Below, in pieces: positions 1 through 5,810 of a stretch of 37,592 bases of DNA; the stretch's first letter is position 1; each line of letters opens with the position of its first letter. The stretch lies in NCBI GenBank assembly GCA_900319995.1, contig ONQO01000012.1, positions 1 through 37,592 on the forward strand, read 5' to 3'. The translations under genes and the position numbers were made by a program. This stretch comes from an uncultured Bacteroidales bacterium. Lineage in GTDB: Bacteria > Bacteroidota > Bacteroidia > Bacteroidales > Paludibacteraceae. The notes under the pieces are model-generated. The model was not told the DNA's origin. It was given only the letters and a program-made list of their open reading frames with translations, and searched no databases.

Positions 1-106
1 CTTTCGCGTCCACCTTCTTGCGGATGGCTTTGTATTCTGCCAAGCGGGTTTTACCTACTTCTTGTAACGACTCCTTATCCAGAGTGCAATAATCGGTATT
101 TTTCAT
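1..106 (-). CDS. N-terminal fragment of an unrecognised protein (runs off the window)
   Basis: The reverse strand has an ATG at 106-104 and stays open to the window edge, giving 35 residues that begin MKNTDYCTLDKESLQEVGKT and are rich in Lys, Glu and Arg. A purine-rich AAAGGAG lies a few bases upstream, which is an unusually good ribosome binding site for this window and fixes the start. A TACCTTTG -7 box at 145-138 and a perfect palindrome at 122-139 precede it, so the gene has its own promoter and probably a repressor site. Too little protein is visible to assign a family. A small DNA-binding or antitoxin-like protein would fit the operator, but that is inference only. Confidence 0.7.
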   Translation of the reverse strand, partial: MKNTDYCTLDKESLQEVGKTRLAEYKAIRKKVDAK

Positions 107-121
107 AGTGTTTCTCCTTTC

Positions 122-139
122 TGCGCAAACTTTTGCGCA
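122..139. promoter_or_regulatory. Perfect 8-bp inverted repeat, probable operator
   Basis: TGCGCAAA, two bases, then TTTGCGCA form an 18-bp palindrome. On the reverse strand it begins at the end of the -7 box (145-138) and covers the expected transcription start of the fragment gene at 106. A repressor bound here would block initiation. Autoregulation by the downstream gene is a guess. Confidence 0.6.
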
Positions 140-145
140 AAGGTA
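138..145 (-). promoter_or_regulatory. Bacteroidetes -7 box of the fragment gene
   Basis: The reverse strand reads TACCTTTG, an exact match to TAnnTTTG, 31 bases upstream of the ATG at 106. The expected start of transcription falls inside the adjacent palindrome. Confidence 0.65.
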
Positions 146-200
146 CAACTTTTTTCTGATATGTGCAAATTTATGTGAACATTTTTCCAACATACACAAA

Positions 201-227
201 AAAATCTGCACTTGGAATGCAGATTTT
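201..227 (-). terminator. Intrinsic terminator after the RhuM remnant
   Basis: AAAATCTGCA and TGCAGATTTT form a perfect 10-bp stem around a 7-base loop. On the reverse strand the stem is followed by a run of T, and it sits about 30 bases past the stop of the RhuM remnant. The A-tract on the other side means it could also work in the plus direction. Confidence 0.75.
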
Positions 228-256
228 GATGGGTTTTATTTGTCACTCCGTGAATC

Positions 257-682
257 TCACTCACCGGATAAACCATTAGTTGAGCCAAAGAGCGATAACT
301 GTCGTACAGCGCGATCATAGTCAGATTCTAATTGGTTCATCTCCCGCTGGCGATAGATGGTGTATTCGTGTTCGGCTTTTTCTTGCGCTTGCTGGTGACT
401 AATAGAGCCGGTTCCTTCTATTATATGATTTACCATCAGCGGCAGTAGTTCGGAAAAACCGAACAACTGAATTTTGGTCCAATTCTCCTTCTTCGAAAAT
501 GTGCTTAAGATGTTCGCTAATAGTAGATTTTGCCTTACCAAAGAGGGCAACCATTTGTTCCTGAGTTACCCACACTGTCTCGTCTTGAAGAATGACATCA
601 AATCAATAGCGGCTTTGCCTTCTTCGGATTGATAAATAACAATCTCTCCTCTCGTGTCATTTGTAAGATCTTGTGTCTTCAT
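257..682 (-). pseudogene. RhuM-family protein, decayed (frameshift plus central deletion)
   Basis: Three pieces of one RhuM/virulence-protein family gene lie in order in different reverse-strand frames. The start at 682 encodes MKTQDLTNDTRGEIVIYQSE and the usual GEIVIYQSEEGKAAID opening. A 5-base duplication near 595-606 (GATTTGAT where GAT is expected) throws it out of frame. The next frame carries the ILQDETVWVTQEQMVALFG segment, a helix-turn-helix-like KSTISEHLKHIFEEGEL, and VVRFFRTTAADGKSY, then stops near 415. The third frame joins directly to the C-terminal part, beginning SISHQQAQEKAEHEYTIYRQ, and ends at 257. From memory, family members are about 330 residues, so most of the middle is deleted. 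The gene is dead as it stands. Family recognition is by motif memory only. Confidence 0.8.
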
Positions 683-701
683 ATGTCTAAGGAACAAAAT
701 A

Positions 702-756
702 AAGAGATGCTTAAGAGTGGCTTGAGAGATGCTTGAGAGATGCTTGAGAGTGGCTG
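702..756. repeat. Five-unit 11-bp tandem array
   Basis: Five consecutive 11-bp units lie at 702, 713, 724, 735 and 746, of the forms RAGAGATGCTT and RAGAGTGGCTT. The CTT anchor recurs at exactly 11-base steps. The array lies just upstream of the start of the RhuM remnant and codes for nothing recognisable. The rest of 757-870 is AT-rich, and I see nothing else there. Confidence 0.85.
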
Positions 757-874
757 ATTGACTGCTAAATGGTGAGATGGTATGCGTATTGTGATTGTAT
801 GAGTTTTGTATAAGTCGTAAAAGAGTGATTTGTCGTTCTTTTTTTGACAAATTTAGAGAAAAAAGCGAAAAGTC

Positions 875-905
875 TTGCACATATCAAAAAAAAGCAGTAT
901 CTTTG
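875..905 (+). promoter_or_regulatory. Promoter of the tRNA-Gly / rnpB unit
   Basis: A TTG -33 element at 875-877 is followed, after 20 bases, by the -7 box TATCTTTG at 898-905. This is the Bacteroidetes arrangement. The tRNA begins 50 bases downstream. No other promoter fits between the tRNA and rnpB. Confidence 0.75.
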
Positions 906-955
906 CAGCCGATTTGGAAATGGATCATGCCCATGTTCCCTCATTTCCTTCTTAT

Positions 956-1026
956 GCGGTGTTAGCACATCGGTAGTGCATCGGCTTCCCAAGCCGAGGA
1001 GGCGGGTTCGATTCCCGTACACCGCT
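956..1026 (+). tRNA. tRNA-Gly (anticodon CCC)
   Basis: The 71-base sequence folds as a full cloverleaf. The acceptor stem is GCGGTGT/ACACCGC, the D stem GCAC/GTGC, the anticodon stem TCGGC/GCCGA with loop TTCCCAA, and the T stem closes on TTCGATT. The discriminator base is T and CCA is not encoded, so CCA must be added after 3' trimming. The anticodon CCC reads GGG. The mature 3' end is only 4 bases from the predicted start of RNase P RNA. Confidence 0.97.
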
Positions 1027-1030
1027 CTCA

Positions 1031-1317
1031 TAGCAGACTGGTCTATCGCTGTCGTTTTATCGGCAGAGGAAAGTCCGGGCAGCACAGAGCACCGCAGCGG
1101 TTAACGGCCGTCAGGCAGAAATGTTTGGTCCCTGCTACAGAGACGAGTAATGTGAAACGAGCAAACTGCGGGCTGCAATTCCATGTAAACCGACGTTTGA
1201 GCGTTGCTCGCGCGAGTTGGAGGGTAGGAAGCGACAGAAACACGTGGTAACACGGCGTTCAAGATTAATGATAGACGCTGCATCGGCAGTACAGAACCCG
1301 GCTTATAAGTCTGCTTT
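1031..1317 (+). ncRNA. rnpB: RNase P RNA (class A-like), compact
   Basis: This is the catalytic RNA of RNase P, which removes tRNA 5' leaders. Conserved region I is seen as GAGGAAAGTCCGGGC at 1066-1080 and conserved region V as ACAGAACCCGGCTTATA at 1291-1307. Between them lie the GTGAAACGAGCAAACTGCG and CCATGTAAACCGACG segments. Helix P1 is formed by AGCAGACT (1032-1039) with AGTCTGCT (1308-1315). The total is about 285 bases, shorter than many bacterial type A RNAs, so some peripheral helices must be small. It follows tRNA-Gly(CCC) by 4 bases and shares its promoter. The exact ends are uncertain by a few bases. Confidence 0.93.
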
Positions 1318-1323
1318 TACTAT

Positions 1324-1374
1324 CAGCTTTCAGCTATCAACAGGCAGAAGAAGCCATAAGAAAGCTGAAAGCTG
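1324..1374. other. 12-bp inverted repeat downstream of rnpB
   Basis: CAGCTTTCAGCT (1324-1335) and AGCTGAAAGCTG (1363-1374) are exact reverse complements separated by 27 bases, starting 7 bases after rnpB and followed by TTATTAATTAAA. It may end the tRNA-rnpB transcript or protect its 3' end. The loop is long and the T-tract weak, so a classic intrinsic terminator is not proven. Confidence 0.6.
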
Positions 1375-1425
1375 TTATTAATTAAATGCCACGCATTACA
1401 AACAACTGAAAAAAGCCGAATTACC

Positions 1426-2697
1426 GTGAATAAATTTTCCGAAATAATCAAGTTTATCCGCTTCGACATGTGGCGGCACACAACGACTGAGTTTGACGGT
1501 TTTTTCAAACGTATCGGATTCCTTATCATTCGTACCATCGTGTTGGTCGTGCGTGGTTTTACCAGCAAGAATCTCAACAATATCGCCAAGAGCATCACTT
1601 TCTCCCTCACTTTTGCCATAGTTCCCATCATGGCCATGATTGTAGCAGTAGCCAAAGGTTTCGGAGTCGCCGATGTGATTGAGCAGTATCTGAACACCAC
1701 CTTCCTCGGTGAAGCCGGTATTGTTCCAACCATTATGGAAATGGTAGATCGCTACTTGTCCACAGCCCAGGGCGGTTTATTCATCGGCATCGGTATATTG
1801 ATTCTGCTTTGGGCAATCTATTCGTTCTTCGAGTCCGTAGAAACAGCATTCAATCAAATATGGAATGTCAAACGCTCACGCTCCATCGCACGCAAGTTCA
1901 GCACATATATTACCATCATCGTCCTTATCCCCGTATTCATTGTTTGCAACTCAGGCTTGCATCTGTTTGTCAACTCCTCCATAGGCGACTCGCTATTCCT
2001 TCAATTCATCATCAGTTGGGTTCTGTTCATATGGATGTACATGGCTATCCCGAATACGCCAGTACGTTTTCTGTCAGCAGTAGTACCCGGTATATTAATG
2101 GGCACTCTCTTCAAACTCCTGCAAATGCTCTCCGTCTATTTGATAGCAATGCTCTCTCGCACAAGTATAGTTTATGGAGCATTTGCTTCTATCCCGATCC
2201 TCATGACTTGGTTACAATACACAAGTTTGCTCATCCTCATCGGCGCAGAGATGTCTTATGCCATCCAGAACAACGCGGAGTTTGAATACGAATCGGAGCT
2301 TAACAGCATGTCTCGAAGATATAAAGACTTCATCATGCTGTATCTGCTGACAGTAATTGTTCGTCGCTTTGAAAACAGCGAAGCACCCTACTCGGCGAAA
2401 GAACTTGCCATTCGCGATCATCTACCCATCAGACTGGTTAATCTGCTGATGTCAAGACTCGTGGAAACAGAACTGGTAAGGGAGGTTACTTCCGAGCAGG
2501 ACGAAGAACGACGCTACCAACCCGCTTTGGATACACATAAGATTACGGTAGGGATGGTTATTGAACGCATTGACGCACAAGGAACAGAGGCATTCCTGCA
2601 AGCCCCTTCAAAACAAATGCAGGACTTTTGGAATACCTATCTACAACTCAAACAAAAGGACAAATCATTGGACAACATATTGGTTAACGAACTATAA
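1426..2697 (+). CDS. YihY/BrkB-family inner-membrane protein
   Basis: The protein is 423 residues from a GTG start; the first ATG, 14 codons later, would cut into the conserved N-terminal region. It belongs to the YihY/virulence factor BrkB family (once called ribonuclease BN), polytopic membrane proteins of unknown biochemical role. About six hydrophobic segments occupy residues 45-285, including the stretch after KSITFSLTFAIVPIMAMIVA and the family-like segment FESVETAFNQIWNVKRSRSI. The last 130 residues are soluble and look like a winged-helix fold (KELAIRDHLPIRLVNLLMSR), as in many Bacteroidetes members. The stop is 4 bases before the neopullulanase ATG, so the two are probably co-transcribed. 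The functional link between them is unknown. Confidence 0.88.
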   Translation: MNKFSEIIKFIRFDMWRHTTTEFDGFFKRIGFLIIRTIVLVVRGFTSKNLNNIAKSITFSLTFAIVPIMAMIVAVAKGFGVADVIEQYLNTTFLGEAGIVPTIMEMVDRYLSTAQGGLFIGIGILILLWAIYSFFESVETAFNQIWNVKRSRSIARKFSTYITIIVLIPVFIVCNSGLHLFVNSSIGDSLFLQFIISWVLFIWMYMAIPNTPVRFLSAVVPGILMGTLFKLLQMLSVYLIAMLSRTSIVYGAFASIPILMTWLQYTSLLILIGAEMSYAIQNNAEFEYESELNSMSRRYKDFIMLYLLTVIVRRFENSEAPYSAKELAIRDHLPIRLVNLLMSRLVETELVREVTSEQDEERRYQPALDTHKITVGMVIERIDAQGTEAFLQAPSKQMQDFWNTYLQLKQKDKSLDNILVNEL

Positions 2698-2701
2698 GAA
2701 T

Positions 2702-4555
2702 ATGAAAAAACACATTTTGCTTTTTGCAGCCGTTTTATTGACATGTCAATTGGTCAATGCTGCTCCGAAAATTCAACAGGTGGAACCTTTGTGCTGGTGG
2801 ACAGACATGGAAACACCCCTCACACTTATGTTTCACGGTGAAGACCTGAAAGACGCCCAGGTCAGTGTGCAACAAGTGGTAAAAGGAAAAGTGATGCGTG
2901 GTGCATGTGTAGGACTCGTTCCTAAGGCGCAGCATAACGCTGAAAGTCCGAACTATCTGTTCGTGGATATGTCAGTCAATCAACCAGGTACATATCGTAT
3001 CACACTCAAAAAAGGCAACAAGAAAGCCTGCTATGATTATCAAATAAATGAGCGCCGCGGCGGCAGTCGTGACCGCAAGAGTTTTGATGCTTCGGATGTC
3101 GTTTATCTGATTATGTCCGACCGTTTCGTGGATGGCGATGCATCAAACAACTCGACCAAGAATACACGAGAGAAAGCGGACAAAAGCAACGTAAACGGAC
3201 GTTGGGGCGGTGATATTCAGGGTATTATCAATTCGTTCGACCATATAGCCAAACTCGGTTGCACCGCTATTTGGCCCACTCCACTCCTCTGTGATGACGA
3301 GGCGGCTTGGTCGTATCATGGCTACGCATGCTCTGATTACTACCATATTGACCCGCGATACGGATCCAATGAGCAATATGCCCTGATGGTCCAACAAGCT
3401 CATGCTAAAGGTTTGAAATTCATCATGGATATGGTGCCCAATCATTGTGGCGTAGCGCATTGGTGGATGAAAGACCTACCCTACCAGAACTGGATTAACC
3501 AATTCCCGCAATTCACCAACACTAATAACTGCTTTACAGCCAACTATGACATCAATGCCTCTGAATATGACCGTCAGCTCAGTAACCGTGGTTGGTTTGA
3601 CCATCCGATGCCAGATATGAATCTGGAAAACCCTGACCTGCTCAAGTATTTCCAACAATGGGCAATATGGTGGATAGAGTTCGCCGATCTTGATGGTCTC
3701 CGCGTGGATACATATCCGTATATAGAGAAAATACCGGGCAGCAAGTGGCTGGCGGCCATCCGTAACGAATATCCCTATATCAACATCGTCGGCGAGTGCT
3801 GGACTCGTCCCGCACCGGCTGTGGCATACTGGCAGTCAGGCGTGAAGAACTTCGATGGTTTTGATTCGAATCTGCCTACTGTGATGGACTTTCCGGTAGA
3901 AGAATCCATCCGTCAGGCATTGGAGAACGACGGTAGCGGATGGGGAAACGGTTTGACACGTGTCTATGATGCCATGACTATGGATTATCAATATGCGGAT
4001 GTAAACAAACTATTCACATTCCTTGGCAATCATGATATGGCACGTATCACCGATGTAGTGAAAGACAAAGACCCGCGCCGTGTCAAACTGGCATATGTAT
4101 TGTTGGCGACCATGCGTGGTATTCCGCAAGTGCTTTACGGCGATGAGTATGCGATGACTTCCAAAGGCAAAGATCCGAGCAATCACTCTTACTTGCGTGC
4201 CCCGTTACCACAAGCTTCCGAAGTGACTCCTGCTATGCAGGACATGTACGATTTCCAAAGCAAACTCTTCCAGTGGCGCAAGAATGAACCCGTTCTACAT
4301 TTTGGCAAGACCATGCATTTCTTTGCTCGCAACAACACCTACGCTTTCTTCCGTTATAACGATGATGAAGCCGTGTTTGTATTTGCCAACGCTGCCGAAG
4401 AAGCTCGTATCATCCCCACATCCACATATGCAGAGATTCTCAGCAAATACAAAGCAGTAGGCATCAACCCCATAAATGGAGAACAAGTGGATTTGCGTAA
4501 AGATAATTTGGAAGTAAAAGGTCTAAGTACCTTAATCGTCAAACTGACCAAATAA
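2702..4555 (+). CDS. susA: Periplasmic neopullulanase / cyclomaltodextrinase, GH13 (SusA-like)
   Basis: The 617-residue protein starts at ATG 2702; the longer open frame upstream overlaps brkB and is not used. It hydrolyses alpha-1,4 glucan oligomers in the periplasm. A signal peptide occupies residues 1-20 (cleavage after QLVNA). An N-terminal early-set beta domain (about 22-115) precedes the GH13 barrel, and a C-terminal beta domain starts near 530. The catalytic residues are the nucleophile Asp336 (GLRVDTYPY), acid/base Glu365 (NIVGECWT) and transition-state Asp445 (FLGNHDMAR), with DMVPNH at 243-248. From memory the length equals that of Bacteroides SusA. No SusC, SusD, SusB or SusR gene is near, so this is a lone SusA-type enzyme. 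The symbol denotes similarity, not a proven starch-utilisation locus. Confidence 0.9.
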   Translation: MKKHILLFAAVLLTCQLVNAAPKIQQVEPLCWWTDMETPLTLMFHGEDLKDAQVSVQQVVKGKVMRGACVGLVPKAQHNAESPNYLFVDMSVNQPGTYRITLKKGNKKACYDYQINERRGGSRDRKSFDASDVVYLIMSDRFVDGDASNNSTKNTREKADKSNVNGRWGGDIQGIINSFDHIAKLGCTAIWPTPLLCDDEAAWSYHGYACSDYYHIDPRYGSNEQYALMVQQAHAKGLKFIMDMVPNHCGVAHWWMKDLPYQNWINQFPQFTNTNNCFTANYDINASEYDRQLSNRGWFDHPMPDMNLENPDLLKYFQQWAIWWIEFADLDGLRVDTYPYIEKIPGSKWLAAIRNEYPYINIVGECWTRPAPAVAYWQSGVKNFDGFDSNLPTVMDFPVEESIRQALENDGSGWGNGLTRVYDAMTMDYQYADVNKLFTFLGNHDMARITDVVKDKDPRRVKLAYVLLATMRGIPQVLYGDEYAMTSKGKDPSNHSYLRAPLPQASEVTPAMQDMYDFQSKLFQWRKNEPVLHFGKTMHFFARNNTYAFFRYNDDEAVFVFANAAEEARIIPTSTYAEILSKYKAVGINPINGEQVDLRKDNLEVKGLSTLIVKLTK

Positions 4556-4565
4556 GGAATTACGA

Positions 4566-4766
4566 ATGAAAGAGTTCACGAAAGAAGGAATCAGCAAAAC
4601 GTGCCCCAGATGCGGGGCACCTTTTGTATGTCATCATGAGACCCCCGTTATATGCCAATGCGCGGGCATACGTCTATCTGACACTGCCCGCGCATATCTC
4701 CGCTCTCATTATGCGAACTGTCTCTGCCGCAAATGCTTGATTGAAATCTCGAATATGCTAATATAG
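4566..4766 (+). CDS. Small cysteine-rich CWC-family protein
   Basis: The protein is 66 residues, starting 10 bases after the neopullulanase stop. It holds a CPRCG knuckle at residues 13-17, a second Cys group (VICQCAG) and a C-terminal CLCRKCL. This spacing matches the cysteine-rich CWC family, small presumed zinc-binding proteins of unknown function. Its DNA contains a terminator-like hairpin at 4601-4625 that forms part of the first cysteine knuckle codons. Its last 9 bases overlap the 3' end of the convergent btuF-like gene. The conserved cysteines make a chance open frame unlikely. Confidence 0.75.
   Translation: MKEFTKEGISKTCPRCGAPFVCHHETPVICQCAGIRLSDTARAYLRSHYANCLCRKCLIEISNMLI
4601..4625 (+). 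terminator. Terminator-like hairpin inside the CWC gene
   Basis: GTGCCCC (4601-4607) and GGGGCAC (4614-4620) form a perfect 7-bp GC-rich stem with a 6-base loop, followed by CTTTT. It lies 46 bases past the neopullulanase stop. It could end or attenuate most of the brkB-susA transcript while some read-through expresses the small protein. Confidence 0.45.
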
Positions 4767-5810
4767 TCTCTCCGCAAAATGCAGAAGACTATCCGGTTCA
4801 TTATTCAGAATATGAATTATGTCCTCTAACATTTCTTCGGGATGCACTACACCTCGTTCCCAGAAATTATTGGCACCTCCTGGAAGTTGTTGCTTGCGCC
4901 AATTATAAACCCGACCGTTCTTATAAGCATTGAACCAAGTATGCTTTTCGTCCATCGCAGCCAGCTCATCCAAACTGTTACCAGCCGCACCTACCCACAC
5001 ATCAGCATCATGGAAATAATGAACTGTTTTTTCCACAGTCAACGGAATAGACGTTTCTCGCATCTCGTTATAAAAAGGATATAGTGCCCCCGCATCTTTA
5101 AAAAGATACGCCAAATAGTTCTTGCCGCTTGGCACATACCAAGTACCATGAAAATTGTTTCCTGACATGATTTTTACCTGCTGATGGTTGTCAGATGACT
5201 GTTTAAGCCTCTTATACTTACTCTCCACCTCTTCAAAAATGTGATCCGCTTCATGCAGTTTGCCTGTCAGCGCCCCCAGCACACGGATCCATTCGGCACG
5301 AGCAAGCGGAGATATTTCCTGCCACTCGTTGATATAAATGATGCATACCCCGAGTTTCTCCAGACGCGCCGCTTCTATATTATCGTACTGCCCGTAATTG
5401 ACCGCCAACAAGGCATCCAGATTAGCTTGCAAAACGCGTTCAGCAACAGGTTGCATAGAGTCTCCCATGTCTGTCTCGTTTCCTTTAATCGGCGTATAAA
5501 TGAGTTCGGGGTTACATACCGCTGCCAGACAATCCATAGCGTCTAATGCATAGAGGAACCCCACTTGTACCGTGCTCATCGTCCCAAGACGCCGCATTGG
5601 CTCTTTGACACAAACTCGTTGATAGGGTTGGAACACTTCCACCACAATCCCGGTATCCGTTTCGGAAATCTGAAATCCTGTAGCATATTTGTTGCCAGCA
5701 GGCACACTACCCTGCTCCGCCGGGCGTTGCGAACACCCGACGAAGCAAAGAAGAATAAGAGTACCATGTACGAAGTATAGTACTCGTTCTATTTGTGAGA
5801 ATAATCTCAT
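4758..5810 (-). CDS. btuF: BtuF-like cobalamin-binding lipoprotein (ABC transporter)
   Basis: The 350-residue protein resembles periplasmic binding proteins of the BtuF/FhuD helical-backbone class, which hand corrinoids, haem or siderophores to an ABC permease. A hydrophobic N-terminus ends in the lipobox-like CFVGC with Cys26 as the lipidated residue. The two lobes include RRLGTMSTVQVGFLYALDAM near residue 75 and the DALLAVNYGQYDN and GVCIIYINEWQE segments. Its ATG overlaps the stop of the preceding DUF4465 gene by one base (TAATG), which implies translational coupling. Its position in a riboswitch-led btuB operon supports cobalamin as ligand; sequence alone would also allow haem. No btuC or btuD follows. 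Confidence 0.82.
   Translation of the reverse strand: MRLFSQIERVLYFVHGTLILLCFVGCSQRPAEQGSVPAGNKYATGFQISETDTGIVVEVFQPYQRVCVKEPMRRLGTMSTVQVGFLYALDAMDCLAAVCNPELIYTPIKGNETDMGDSMQPVAERVLQANLDALLAVNYGQYDNIEAARLEKLGVCIIYINEWQEISPLARAEWIRVLGALTGKLHEADHIFEEVESKYKRLKQSSDNHQQVKIMSGNNFHGTWYVPSGKNYLAYLFKDAGALYPFYNEMRETSIPLTVEKTVHYFHDADVWVGAAGNSLDELAAMDEKHTWFNAYKNGRVYNWRKQQLPGGANNFWERGVVHPEEMLEDIIHILNNEPDSLLHFAERLY

Noticed and set aside
702..756. Possible CRISPR array
   Set aside because: Units are 11 bases with no unique spacers, and no cas genes are present; the same holds for 21803-21846.
765..1283. Open frames on both strands over the tRNA and RNase P RNA
   Set aside because: They overlap well-supported RNA genes, lack family motifs and have no promoter of their own.
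2561..2701. Longer start for the neopullulanase
   Set aside because: It would overlap the BrkB gene by about 140 bases and remove the clear signal peptide that starts at 2702.
2702..4766. A starch-utilisation (Sus) polysaccharide locus
   Set aside because: Only a SusA-like enzyme is present; SusC, SusD and a regulator are absent on both sides.
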